A stretch of 48,683 bases of DNA from positions 1 through 48,683 of the forward strand of contig LRSR01004756.1 of NCBI GenBank assembly GCA_001579985.1, read 5' to 3'. This DNA is from Hypsibius dujardini. Lineage: Eukaryota; Tardigrada; Eutardigrada; Parachela; Hypsibiidae. Position numbers and translations under genes: made by a program. The notes beneath the pieces were generated by a model. That model had not been told where the DNA came from. It worked only from the letters and a program-made list of their open reading frames with translations, and did no database searches. Below, piece by piece: positions 1 to 10,344 of this stretch (position 1 is its first letter; every line of letters starts with the position of its first letter).

Positions 1-267
1 CACGGCAGTGGCTTGCAGGAAAGATTAAAAGTAAGAAACGAGAAGAAACGAAAATTTTCAAGGAAAAATGTCGAATTCAATTTAGGGGAGGTGCGTTTTA
101 CATGATTGATTGCGAAATTTGTTCAAGATACCATATAGAGGGAGTATTTACATTAAGTTTCGCCCCCCTATGTTGTATGTATAGGACGAAATCGGTGCAG
201 AAGGAAAGTTCAATATAGACGAGGTATTCCATGTAGATGAGGTTTACATTAGACGAGTTTTACTGTA

Positions 268-601
268 TCTGTTTGCTGTTACCGATGCACTATTGCCTGG
301 TCTCTTCGATTACGTCAAAAAAATTGGCAGAAAACCAGCACTACTATTTTAAATTAAATAAAAATTGACCCGTGGTGGTATATAGATGGCGCTGTCTATG
401 TTACTAAAACACGTATCAATTGATTATTTGACTCTGAACGGACTGATCAATTGAATAAACGCAGACACATTTTTTCAACAACACAACACATTTTTAGACA
501 GCGCCCTCTATATACTACCACTGGTCAGTTTTTATTTAATTTAAAATAGTAATTCTGATTTTCTGCCGGGAGCGAAGAGAGCATCGGTGACAGCAAACAG
601 A
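268..601. repeat. Fold-back (inverted repeat) element
   Basis: The left arm (268-397) reads as the reverse complement of the right arm (496-601), with a spacer of about 100 bp. Both arms share the stretch TTTTAAATTAAATAAAAA and end at the spacer side in GGCGCTGTCT. The left arm carries about 24 extra bases near its outer end. No ORF lies inside, so this is probably a non-autonomous fold-back transposon or MITE. I did not find a clear target-site duplication. Confidence 0.75.
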
Positions 602-988
602 CATAAAGAAATTCGCCGTCCAGAGTGGTTTCCTTTCCTTGTTAGTGAACAATTGATTCATTTATCCTTTATAAAACAAGCCAATGATTTTCTCCGACGT
701 GAAATCTCAACACCTTTATTGCATTGTTTATTACCTGAATGAGCAAGTTAACAATACAGTTTGAGATAAGGCCGCCCTGTAATCGAAATATGCGCTGCAT
801 GGAAACTGGAGTGGAAAACTCATAAACCAATAAATAAGTGAATGTTTCGCCTTTATTTGATATATTAAGGTTGTAGAAGGAACATAGACACCCTAGCAGA
901 CAAAAGGGCAATAGTGATCGTTGAAATTTGAGTACAAAACGGAACAAAATGTTGCTGAAACTTTGCAATTAGGTCGGCCAAAGTAAAT

Positions 989-2284
989 CTATTGGTGGGG
1001 CGATAATCGACCATCGGGAGACGATTTCGTGATATTCGCGGTGTTCAACACTCGGAAACAAGCGCCGTCCACGGATGAGTCAGGAACATATCCGTTTTTG
1101 CATATTCGGTCACCAAAGCATGTGCTGACAGCAGGATCATAGTGAACTGTATGGCCATTTTCCTTACAAATGAGATGCTTGACGGGATATGACACGCCTC
1201 CCTCGTAAAAGCTTCTCGTCGGATCATAGCAACCGCTGACCGCAAACGGTTTCGGGAGCTCTCCGTTCGGACAGCTCCGATCACCAAAGCACGTGCTTAC
1301 GGCCGGATTATACGAGACGGTCGTCCCGTTTTCTTTGCACAGATTCTGTAGAATCGGCCAGATCAAACCTTCGGCGTAAAAGTGAGTTCTGGGATCGTAA
1401 CAATCACTGTTTGATGACGGCACGGGTAGCTGTCCGTTCCGGCAAGCTCGATCGCCGAAGCATGTCCAGGCAGCTGGATCGTAGTTGGAAGTCTTGCCCT
1501 TGTCTTTGCAAAGAGTGCGCCCGATCGGCCAGGTTTTTCCATCAACGAAAAAGTGGGTTCTTGGGTCATAGCAGGTGGTATTGTCGGATGGGTTGGGAAG
1601 TTGCCCGTTCTTGCATACGCGATCGCCGAAGCAGGTCAAGACAGTCGGGTCGTAGTAAACAGTTTTACCGTTCTTCTTACAAAGAGCGCGCCCGATCGGC
1701 CAGGTTTTTCCATCAGCAAAAAAGTGTGTTCTTGGGTCATAGCAGGTGGTATTGTCGGATGGGTTGGGAAGTTGCCCGTTCTTGCATTTGCGATCGCCGA
1801 AGCAGGTCCAGACAGCCGGGTCATAGTGAATAGTCTTGCCGTTCTCCTTGCACCAAAGATTCCTGATAGGGCTCCTTTTGCCGTCTTCATAAAAGTGACT
1901 TGTCGGGTCATAACAACCGCTGGTCGTGGCCGGTAGAGGCAGTTGCCCGTTCTTGCATACGCGATCGCCGAAGCAGGTCAAGACAGTCGGGTCATATTGA
2001 GTAGTTATGCCATTCTCCTTGCACAGAAGATTCCTGACGATATTTATATTCCTCGTGAAGAGGTTTGGTGGAGCGAGCTTCTCGTTGGTCAGGTAATGAC
2101 GTGACAAGTTTGGCCAAGCCCACTTAATCTTGATCGCTGACAGGAAATGACGACGTTTGTTGTCTGGTATGATTCTGCAACTCGCAACACGACGATACTG
2201 TAGAGAACATCCATCGACTCGAGACGTACAGTAATAGGAGAATGTCTTTGCGGCAAATTTCCTCAAAGATTGAGATAAGCTCAA
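989..2284 (-). CDS. Six-module cysteine-rich 57-residue repeat protein
   Basis: An open frame of 431 residues. Residues 83-412 hold six tandem modules with an exact 57-residue period: the first Cys of each module falls at 88, 145, 202, 259, 316 and 373. Each module reads roughly LCKENG..., YDP.V.TCFGDR.CKNGQLP, CYDP.THFYADG, WPI. The paired YDP...C and C.NGQL blocks recall the short Cys-rich carbohydrate-binding repeats of fungal glycosidases and wall proteins, but that is motif resemblance only. Residues 1-82 carry no repeat and no obvious signal peptide. An AG acceptor-like site immediately precedes the first module (GTCAG, near 2038), so the true start may be in an unseen upstream exon that supplies a secretion signal. 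The last module is incomplete (GACF) and is followed by a Ser-rich tail. Modules 2 and 3 are nearly identical, which suggests recent unequal crossing-over. Confidence 0.7.
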   Translation of the reverse strand: MSLSQSLRKFAAKTFSYYCTSRVDGCSLQYRRVASCRIIPDNKRRHFLSAIKIKWAWPNLSRHYLTNEKLAPPNLFTRNINIVRNLLCKENGITTQYDPTVLTCFGDRVCKNGQLPLPATTSGCYDPTSHFYEDGKRSPIRNLWCKENGKTIHYDPAVWTCFGDRKCKNGQLPNPSDNTTCYDPRTHFFADGKTWPIGRALCKKNGKTVYYDPTVLTCFGDRVCKNGQLPNPSDNTTCYDPRTHFFVDGKTWPIGRTLCKDKGKTSNYDPAAWTCFGDRACRNGQLPVPSSNSDCYDPRTHFYAEGLIWPILQNLCKENGTTVSYNPAVSTCFGDRSCPNGELPKPFAVSGCYDPTRSFYEGGVSYPVKHLICKENGHTVHYDPAVSTCFGDRICKNGYVPDSSVDGACFRVLNTANITKSSPDGRLSPHQ

Positions 2285-3230
2285 CTGGCGGGGTGAGTTG
2301 GTAAAGAAGCGTCATTTGGTGTTGCAGCGGACTGACCTGCAGTGGGATGATCTACGGTGACACTGTAGTTCACCGTGACAGTGAATGCTTAGGGATGATG
2401 TGGACGTGTGGCTGTCTCGAAAACAAATTGGCAGTTCAATGAGACAGTAACTGATCCTGAAATTCCGGTAAAGTAGGTGTAGTGTCGTCAATTGGTGTGA
2501 ATGATTGCGTAATTTGTGGGGCGGCATGACACATGCCTCGACAAATTACGAAACTGTCCTGGATGGAGTAGGAAAGTAGCGTTAGCTTGTCCGAAAACGG
2601 GAAAAGAATCCGTCCACCCTGGAACTTGCTCGGGTGTGCCTAAATCCAAACAATTAAAGCGCTACCCCCCCCCCTCCACGTGAAGACTACGTGGATTATT
2701 TTTAAGATCACTTCAGATCTCTCAGATTCATATGGCAGTTTCCCTAGGGAAGTAAGGTGCGAATTGTCTTTTGTACACGCACTGCCTCATACCTCCCAGC
2801 AAGAAAACCACAATAAAGCCACGTATACTGGCGGAACGCAAAGCGGCTTTCCCAGTGGTCCATTTTTTCTAAGAACCGTCACAGAACTTCGATGCTGTCT
2901 TATAATGACTGAACGTTTCTCTTTTAACGTAAGTTTACTGCCGCTTCAAAAAGTTGAAAAAAATTAACTTAAAGTTTGTTCCGGTTCTAACCTTGGGAAC
3001 GCACGTTCCGTTCTGTTCTTTGACGAGCTCCGTTCCCCGTCGTACTTAAGGCCAAACTTTCTCTCGTGTAAACACGCAACTTTTAGTCTTCTCTTCTTCA
3101 CGACTACTGAAGAGTCCCTGTTTCTTCCTGTTTTCCATAAAACTCCCCATCCAACATGCCTCCCGTGTAGCTAAATACTAGTAGATTTTTGTAAGCCGCC
3201 GTATCGGCCACAGGCGTTTGACAGATCATA
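2285..3230. other. No recognisable gene
   Basis: Only short, unconvincing frames and a C-rich tract (about 2667-2677). It may hold the 5' exon or promoter of the minus-strand Cys-rich repeat gene, but I cannot identify either. Confidence 0.4.
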
Positions 3231-3467
3231 TTGAACGACGTGATTAAACGTGTTTTGGTAACCAGAGGTGTGCAATCTACATTGGAACTGACTGGATTGG
3301 ACAGGGTTGATGGAAAGCGGCCTGACGGTTTGACGATGGGTCCATGGAAAGCAAATGGCCTGGGAGGTTCCCTGCGTACATGCGAAGACGAAGGCTCCGG
3401 CTCTCTGGTGGAAGCCAAACTCCGTCCCCAAATGCACACTTCGGGTCAAGCAAACCACACCCACTAG
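3231..3467 (+). pseudogene. Reverse-transcriptase-like retroelement fragment
   Basis: The frame contains [12 protein letters not shown] followed by [14 protein letters not shown]. The combination VIKRAL..G, then DGKRPDG(L/M)T..PW, is typical of short retroelement ORF tails (endonuclease/reverse-transcriptase-type fragments) scattered through invertebrate genomes. Downstream of PWK the expected conserved W-D sequence is absent and the frame runs into unrelated residues. I read this as the decayed end of a retrotransposon ORF. The family assignment is from memory of the motif, not from a search. Confidence 0.45.
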
Positions 3468-3672
3468 CCAATCAAAAACGTCCGACAGACTATAAATAAT
3501 CAAACATAAAAAAACCTCCGATGGGATTTGCTTTCCTCGAGTTATAATCAATAAGTTAAAAGCAAGAAAAAAGTCTTGTCCAGATGGCAGTGAACTTTCA
3601 GACGGCGGTAGAAACAGCTGTTCGGTGAATCTGAGACAAGTCCCACAGGCTCACATAGCAATGTTGTAAATG

Positions 3673-3872
3673 CGACTTGACCGGGAGTTGTCCGAAATAA
3701 ATTGTGATTGTTATCTTTTGCACGATTTGGTTTTCCATGGGCGACATAAATTTAGCCTGTCTAGCCAGTGTTTCTTTTGTTGACTCAACCGGCCTGCCAC
3801 AACAGACGGCGCATGCGCGCATGCGCGCACCTGATTTTTGTGCAACCGGAGAACAATGTGGGGACGACTGTA
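3673..3872 (+). repeat. Dispersed repeat, copy 1 (inverted partner at 6238-6427)
   Basis: About 200 bp that recur, reverse-complemented and about 90% similar, at 6238-6427. Shared landmarks are GACTTGACCGGG, TTTTCCATGGGCGACATAAA, GGCCTGCCACAACAGACGGC and GGGGACGACTGTA. This copy has an expanded GCGCATGCGCGCATGCGCGC alternating purine-pyrimidine tract near 3810-3829. No coding frame is shared. Confidence 0.8.
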
Positions 3873-4594
3873 CCTTGGGGACCGCAAACAAAATCGCTGG
3901 TTGCCACAATTGCCGGAAAGTTGCAAAAACAGGCTGGCGAGAAAGATCTCTTGAGTTTTTACGGCAGCGAATTAGCATTGAGATTCAGCGTGGTAATACG
4001 GCGTCCGTATTGGGCACGCATCCATTTTCGCGAAGTTTGGATGTAATTTTTTAGCGTTTTACGGGTCCTCAAGCGCTAGTATTTTGTTGGTTGTTTTACG
4101 CCTATGCGTTCCAAAATATTTTCGTAATTCGTATGGGATCTAACAAAATGTCGGTACACATTTTGGTTTTGATGCTTTGGTTTTGCCATGCACCAGATGG
4201 CGTTGCCCTGCGGCATATAAAACCAATGACGCCTTTAAAAAAACCGATTTGGAGAAACATTCCCGACAAAAATGGTGACCGCCAATTTCAATTCTCCATT
4301 TTATTCCAGATTTTCAATTTATCCTTGGTAAATTTTACCGATCAAGACCACCTCTAACCTGGCACGTGGGTTGCTAACAAACCCAATGAAAACGAGCTGG
4401 CTTAGATCGATCATCGACCAAATCAGAATTGCTCATGATGAGGAAGTGCGTCTCGATGTGTTGAGTCTGTTTCCACGCAGACCAACAAGAATAATTTTAT
4501 CCGGGGCCGATTTTTCCCTGTTGATCATAAACTTCATTCTATACTGTAGCAAGCAAAGTTGATGAATAAACAGCCTTGATTATTGGTACAGATT

Positions 4595-4756
4595 TTATTT
4601 GACTGCACAACAACAACCTCCACAAATCCAGCATGATCGTTCAGTAATGGTCCCTCGGCGGCTTTCATCCCGAATCGGCTGGAGGTGAAGTTCATCCGCT
4701 TCGAGGATTTCGGAGACATCAAAAGCAACAACCGGAAATGCGACACCTTCTTCGGC
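4595..4756 (-). other. Possible terminal coding exon of unknown gene
   Basis: One minus frame over this interval has the mixed, acidic composition of a real protein. It starts near AEEGVAFPVVAFDVSE, ends CWICGGCCCAVK before a TAA, and an AATAAA overlaps the stop. A TGA lies just upstream in frame, so it would need a splice acceptor at about 4757. A second minus frame is also open here. I cannot name a family. Confidence 0.2.
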
Positions 4757-5298
4757 TCAGCTTGTGAGTCTCCTTAATGCACCCATAGAAGTGCAAGAGC
4801 TGCGTGTGTGCACACAATTGCGCGTCTTAAAGAACCACAAGGAAAACAACAACAGTTCGTGATAGTCGATCTAAAACTGTCGCAGTTTGTCTCGCATTTT
4901 AAAAAGCATCACAAAAGACGCCTCTGTTTTTCATTTTTCTATTCATAGTGAAGGCACAAATCCCCTTTTTGCACCACCGGAAAAAACAAGCCGTTCCATC
5001 AACAATTGTACGTTAGGATGATTCATTACTATCTTCTCAAGACCGACCTGATTGAGGACTTTACTTGTCCGATTAATAACAATTAAGACCCTTAATTAAT
5101 GTTAATGATGTGCAGCTGCTCATCATCCTCTCCCTAGTCAAGTCTCCTAGCCACACCCTGCCCGATTTGTGCTCGCCACATCTCCGATCCCGCGCGAGAT
5201 CGTCTCATCTTCTCACTCTCATTATTCTTCATTCCGATTTTGCGAGATTTTCCTCACGTACTTCTCTTACGATAACTCCGCCGCTTCTTGTTCATTAT

Positions 5299-5924
5299 CC
5301 CTAGTGCACATAAAAGACGAATTGTCACCTTAAATTTGGACGTAGAAACAGCGGCTTTAATTATTCATTTTATATACGGCCACCAAAAAACGTACGCCGT
5401 ACCAGGCCATATCACGTTCGATCGCATTTATTTGAATCCGTGTGTACAGTTTTCAGCCCTTGTAAACATGACGCAGGAAAAATATCGTGTCTGACAGAAA
5501 TCTTTATAGAAATTTTATGTCATTGCTAAGGCGTATTTTATGCATACTTTGTAAGATCAACGGAATTGTTATTTATTTAAGATTTATGAAGCTATTACCT
5601 GTGTTTGTTTGAAAACAAGTCTGACAATTGTTTTCAAAAATTTCCCACAAGATGCCAAACCCTGGGCACCCTGCACAGACTTTTATTCTGTCATTTATTT
5701 CTAAAAACTTACAGTCTGCTCGCATTTCGAATAAGAGTGAGTAAGGCGTATACATTTTGAATGCTCACACATATCGCGTCACATAAATTTAGACGAATGA
5801 AAAGAGTGGTCACACGCCTCAAGAACGACCTCACAAATTCTGTGCGGAATGGCGGATGATTTGTGTGAAAATTTGACTTTTCGTATGACTTATTTGTATT
5901 TAATTTTTTTCATGTGTAAAAGGG
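5299..5924 (+). mobile_element. MITE family 1, copy A
   Basis: A 626-bp repeat related to 19267-19775. The left end is CCCTAGTGCACATAAAAG and the right end is CATGTGTAAAAGGG. Comparison with copy B gives a terminal inverted repeat of the form C(C/T)CTAGTACACA. Shared internal blocks include TACGGCCACCA followed by AAAACGTACG, TTTTATTCTGTCATTTATTT, and TTGACTTTTCGTATGAC. No transposase is present, so this is a non-autonomous DNA transposon. Confidence 0.75.
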
Positions 5925-6237
5925 TATGTAATCAGCGAAGCATTAACGAGGAGTAAAACGAACTGGCTGCTGATCCCGCGGAAGTGGGTCAGTGCAAGGC
6001 CACCTATCAGCCTGAAATGATCAAATAGGTCTCACGTTCTCTAATTCTCTAATTCTAAAATTTATGTTGAACAAATCCCCGCAGATTAACTAATATTGTA
6101 ATGTTTGGAGCGGATGTTTATAAACTGAGCTCGCTTTACATACACGTTTGCTTTTAAAAATTCTGTTCCAGCACCCCTTTGTACTGTATACAACACGGAC
6201 GCAGCAGAATGATGCCCGCAATGTAATATGCACCGTA

Positions 6238-6427
6238 TACAGTCGTCCCCACATTGTTCTTCGGTTGCACAAAAATCAGATGCGCGCATGCGCCGTCTGT
6301 TGTGGCAGGCCGGTTGGGTCAATAAAAGAAACACTCGCTAGACAGGCTAAATTTATGTCGCCCATGGAAAACCAAATCGTTCAAAAGATAACGATCACAA
6401 TTTATTTAGGACTAGTCCCGGTCAAGT
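6238..6427 (-). repeat. Dispersed repeat, copy 2 (inverted partner of 3673-3872)
   Basis: The reverse complement of this stretch matches 3673-3872 closely, from GGGGACGACTGTA to the GACTTGACCGGG end. It has a shorter GCGCATGCGC tract than copy 1, a likely replication-slippage difference. Confidence 0.8.
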
Positions 6428-6882
6428 CTCAAATTCCAAAAAAAAGTCAAAACTGGCTGAGTTCGACAATTATTCTTGAGCATTGCTCAGTTAGCATCGC
6501 TTCAGATGAAAATTACTGTAAGCGTTGACACGATACAGTTTGATGCTCGCTATTGTTGGGGTTCGCGCCGGGCGACTCAACAAGATTGCAAGGGTCGATA
6601 GCAAGTGAAAGTTTATTAGCAGTGAAGACTAAAAAGTGAAGGTAAAAACTGCCACACTGCAACTCCAGCAGCACTTTTTATATTCCGTTGGGAAATATCT
6701 GTCATCTAAGCTGGCTCGCTCGTTGAAGAATAACCATAATAATTTCAAATATACATTATAAAATAATTATATAAATAGCTTGATATGATGAGTCATTAAT
6801 TATTATAGAACATGGTACGTGTAGATTATATCATGCGCGGACTTGATGGGCGCACCCAATCAGATGGGCGCACCCATTGCTA

Positions 6883-8330
6883 TTAATATTTCGAGAAAGT
6901 GAGCCGATCGGGGTCTCTAGCCTTGCTGATTGTCACAGAGCAGGGCATGGTGATGTTCCCTTTGCGTAATCGTCGAAACCATTGGCATTTCATCACTGTG
7001 CCGATACCCGCCTGGAATAGCTTGCTGGTTGTCCAGAAAAAAATCTAGAAAAGGGATAAATCATTAGGGTCGACCAAAAAGATCTTTCAACAGCAACAAC
7101 AAATTTTTGTTTTTACCGGATTCATGCAGCCGAAACTGGTGGAGAGCCATCGCAGAAAGAGCATCAAGGACAAGTCTGCCGCGAAGCGTCGCGAAGCAAA
7201 CGATGCCACCAGATTGATGGGATAAACCGAAGCACAGAGCCACAAAAAAGATACGAAAAGGGTCCGTGAAATCTCAAAGCGCCGTCGCAGTGCCACACTC
7301 GCAGTCTGACCCTTCAACCGAATTTCCCTTTGGGTCTTCAACAGGACAGTTGAATAACATATCCCCATAAAAAATGTCGGGAGATAGTAGGACGCAGCGG
7401 TGTACAACAAAAAGGGTTTCGGGATTGTCGTATTGGGAGTCAAGGCAAATGTACAGCCGCCCAGTCCGTAGGTCTTAAACGGCACAACTTTCAGTCCGAC
7501 TTCCGCTGTGGGAAAGATGTTGATTATGGCGGAGATGACCCACGGCGTGAGGATCATGATGACGATCGCTGACCTTTACAGGGATGGCAAAAAAAACTAA
7601 AATTAGTCGACTAATTAGTTTTTTTTAGTCCATTAAAAATTAGTTACGAAGGATTTTAACTTAGTTTTTCTTAGTAATTCTAATCCACTTGGTTTAGCTT
7701 AGTCGAAACTAAACTAAAATTAGCCAACAAATTTTAGTTTTCCCTGTTAAAGTCTTGGTAACTGATTTTAGTTTAGTTTTTACAGAAACCAAGTTTTATT
7801 TTAGGTTTTTCACGAACAAAAAAACTGAAACTGTAAAGTTAGTTCCAAAAATTTTTGTTTATGTTCAAAATCAAAAAAAATTAGTTAGTGATCTTAAAAT
7901 TAACTACTGACCTTTTCGTGAAGATTTTGAATTTCAGCGGACAAATTACGGCAGTCAAGCGATGAAAGGCAAGGACAGCCGAGGCGTATTGCGAAGCCGC
8001 ATAGGTGATGTACAAGTAGAGGCCCTGGTATTTGCAGAAGGTCGGCGGAAGCGGCCAGGTCGGACCGAGGTACAAGGGAATTGTGTCGATGGGCACAGCA
8101 ATCGCGGTGGCGTACAGGTCGATCACGATGCAATGGATGATGAGGAGACTGCTGGAGGAACGACGCAGCGGTTTGTAGACAATCAAGGCCAGGAGGACGA
8201 TGAAGTTGGAGACCACTCCAAACCCGTTGGTGAGAATGGTGGCGATGAACCAACCGACGATCCTTGAATCGGTGCACGGACCACTCCAAGCGTCACTGGA
8301 GGCATTCGTCTTCAAAGACAAATTATTCAT
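6883..8330 (-). CDS. Rhodopsin-like G protein-coupled receptor
   Basis: Three exons: 8330-7912, 7573-7117 and 7020-6883, total 1014 nt, 337 residues. Introns are GT-AG and keep frame (phase 2 then phase 0). Seven hydrophobic segments can be followed. The N-terminus has possible N-glycosylation sites (NLS, NAS). TM1 has Asn42 (1.50) and TM2 has Asp71 (2.50). Cys99 begins TM3, and the DRY triplet is replaced by HRL at 123-125. TM4 (SAIVIMILTPWVISAIINIF) spans the first splice junction. An extracellular Cys lies in TYGLGGC, and TM7 ends MNP|LFQAG, an NPxxY-like motif split by intron 2. Helix 8 and a Lys/Arg-rich tail follow, ending FSKY. It is class A, orphan-like; the ligand cannot be inferred. 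The start Met at 8330 gives a normal-length N-terminus of about 24 residues before TM1. Confidence 0.85.
7576..7870. repeat. TTTTAGTTTAG-rich dispersed repeat in GPCR intron 1
   Basis: The intron is packed with ACTAAAATTAGT/TTAGTTTAG words and opens with GGATGGCAAAAAAAACTAAA. The stretch near 44214-44352, in an intron of the ANF-receptor gene, opens with GATGCCAAAAACTAAAA and has the same word content. It is probably a decayed dispersed element. Confidence 0.5.
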
Positions 8331-8580
8331 ATTTTCGGAACGGTTAAGAGCCAGTAAATTAGTTGCACAAGTAAATTAAAAATGTAAAAACGTGAAAAAG
8401 TAAACGAAAAAAGGCAAAGGCTTATGGAACAAGAAACACTGAAGGCTTAGTTAAGATGCATTAAATTTTTTTTTAAAAATGAGGACTGAAATAATGTTTC
8501 TGTAAAGCCAGTTCGAAAAAAGGGGCAAATTGCCGCCGTGTTAACTTTGGGAGAAACAACCTCCCGATTGCCTGATTGGA

Positions 8581-8787
8581 TTAAAGGTGAAGCTTTTTAT
8601 ATTGTTGGTTGCAGGCACGCAGCGGTCGAAGCCAACGAGTGCCAGGGGCGACGAGGAGTTGATAAACTTGTATCACGATATTCACGAAAAAAGGGAGAAT
8701 TCCCCTTGGCAGTTCATAAATGCCAACTGAGGCCGTGACGTGCAGCAGCGGAATCAGCGCACACATCAATCTGCATGCACACATCAA
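8581..8787 (-). other. Hydrophobic open frame, possible decayed membrane-protein exon
   Basis: A 68-codon minus frame with two hydrophobic segments (ALIPLLHVTASVGIYELP and ILPFFVNIVIQVYQLLV) just upstream of the GPCR gene. The composition resembles receptor TM helices and could be a relic of a duplicated receptor, but I see no diagnostic motif. The opposite strand is also open. Confidence 0.2.
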
Positions 8788-9196
8788 TTTGAAGTGACCT
8801 TAGCAGGCTAAGTGATGACTATGTCAAATGCTGACAATTATGACCCCTTTATATGCGTGCAAAGAGAGGTTAATAAGGTTCACAACAAGGTCAAAGCAGA
8901 TAGTGCGTCGATCACTCGGCGATGTCGTGACTAGTTTGGGTCGCCAGACAGACCGCCAGAAGAGTTTGTTGAATGACCGATCTGCTGGTAACTGATCAAC
9001 TATAAACACTTTAATGGCCGCGTTCCATTAGGAATTTAACAATTTTAGTCGACGAAATCTTCGTTTCTTCGCACATTTAAGTGAATGAAGTCTACAAACT
9101 AAACATTTGTGAGCGAAACCATTAGCATATTTATGCAATGGGAAAGGCCAGGAAATTTTGCTTTATAAGGTTGGTATGATTTGAAGAAGTAGACAC

Positions 9197-9422
9197 CATC
9201 ACGACTGCGGGTCGAAATACGACAGCTGGCTGTACAATTTTGTTTACCGTATACGATTACGGAAATCAATTACGTGTCTCCCATTACTATACTTATAAAG
9301 CTTCTGGTCTGGAGGCGAGCATGCCTGCGTAAACCGACTTATTGACATCAATTTCTAAGGTGTAAAGACAGGCGCTAGCATCAGTCGTTAGAGAGCTCAT
9401 CTTCATTAGCTCTCTTTGGGTT
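9197..9422 (+). repeat. Direct repeat unit, copy 1
   Basis: About 225 bp repeated with about 90% identity at 9740-9975, spacing 543 bp. Both contain GACAGCTGGCTGTACA, CGGAAATCAATTACGTGTCT and GGCGAGCATGCCTGCGTAAA, and end in a hairpin GAGAGCT-10 nt-AGCTCTC followed by TGGGTTGGG-like sequence. Confidence 0.8.
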
Positions 9423-9739
9423 GGGCGTAACGAATGTAATGCACGGCGTCCCAGGAATCCAAGTGGCTTTTCTCGTTTAATCAACACAAGCGCACATAAG
9501 AGTGAGAAAAGGGAAAAGAGAAAAACTAAACTAAGTCGACTGCCCGCAGTTCATCGTTGCTGCGTCTTAAATACATGATCGAAATAAAAGACAATTAGAC
9601 TGAAGCGATGAATGATTAGGAGCGTTGCCTTCCCGCGCCCCGATCACAAGCTAAACAATAAGTGCAAAAAAACGCTAAACGAAAGTTGGCTGAGGACACG
9701 CCAGCAACACATTAAGAACACGCTAGTGACACGTAACAA

Positions 9740-9975
9740 CACCATCGCGACTGCGGATCGGAATATGACAGCTGGCTGTACAGTTTTGTTTACCGTATAC
9801 GATAACGGAAATCAATTACGTGTCTCCCATTACGATACTTATAGAGCTTCTGGTCTAGAGGCGAGCATGCCTGCGTAAACCGACTTTTTGGCATCAATTT
9901 CTAAGGTGTAAAAACAAGCGCTAACATCAGTCATTAGAGAGCTCATCTTCATTAGCTCTCCGTGGGTTGGGTTGG
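9740..9975 (+). repeat. Direct repeat unit, copy 2
   Basis: Second copy of the 9197-9422 unit. The terminal hairpin (GAGAGCT/AGCTCTC) is followed by GGGTTGGGTTGGGTTGGG at about 9964. A 3' hairpin close to the end recalls Helitron-like elements, but the expected CTRR end is not evident. Confidence 0.75.
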
Positions 9976-10148
9976 GTTGGGTTAAGTAGGGTCGCAGTTT
10001 CATTACTAAAAGTACAGTTGCCGTTTGCCGTTTACGTCATACTGACGCAGGCACACACCTCCATTTGAGAGAGACACTGCAATCATTGATTTACGATCTG
10101 TGAGAGGCTGGCCTTCCATTAGTTTGAGAACCATATTTTTTGAATAAT

Positions 10149-10344
10149 TCAGCTAATTCTGACTGCATCATCCAGGCGAATAAGCTCCCCATTCAGGACG
10201 TGATTTTCGACAATGGAGTGAACTAAGATAGTAAACTCTTACGTTTTGAGCCACCGTTTGGAAAAGATCCCCAGTCGATCGAGTCTGGAATTTTAAAAGG
10301 TCTTCGGCACTACCGGCAGGTTGGAGATTACGGGTGTGTCACAA
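10149..10344 (-). pseudogene. Decayed copy of last exon of HSD17B10-type gene
   Basis: The minus strand can be followed from CDTPVISNLPV to IVENHVLNGELIRLDDAVRIS and stop, matching the final exon of the intact gene at 13954-14153. Two in-frame stops interrupt it (PKTF*NSRLD and RWLKT*EF), and it has no partner exons nearby. It lies in the same orientation, about 3.8 kb from the intact exon. It is therefore a partial segmental duplicate rather than a processed copy, because it begins near the intron-exon boundary and no upstream exon sequence is attached. Confidence 0.9.

Noticed and set aside
3711-4054. Overlapping frames on both strands around 3.7-4.0 kb
   Set aside because: They lie in a dispersed non-coding repeat that recurs at 6238-6427 without frame conservation.
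9963-9990. GGGTTGGGTTGGG run as a telomere
   Set aside because: The unit does not match the GATGGGTTTT repeat and it is part of a dispersed repeat end.
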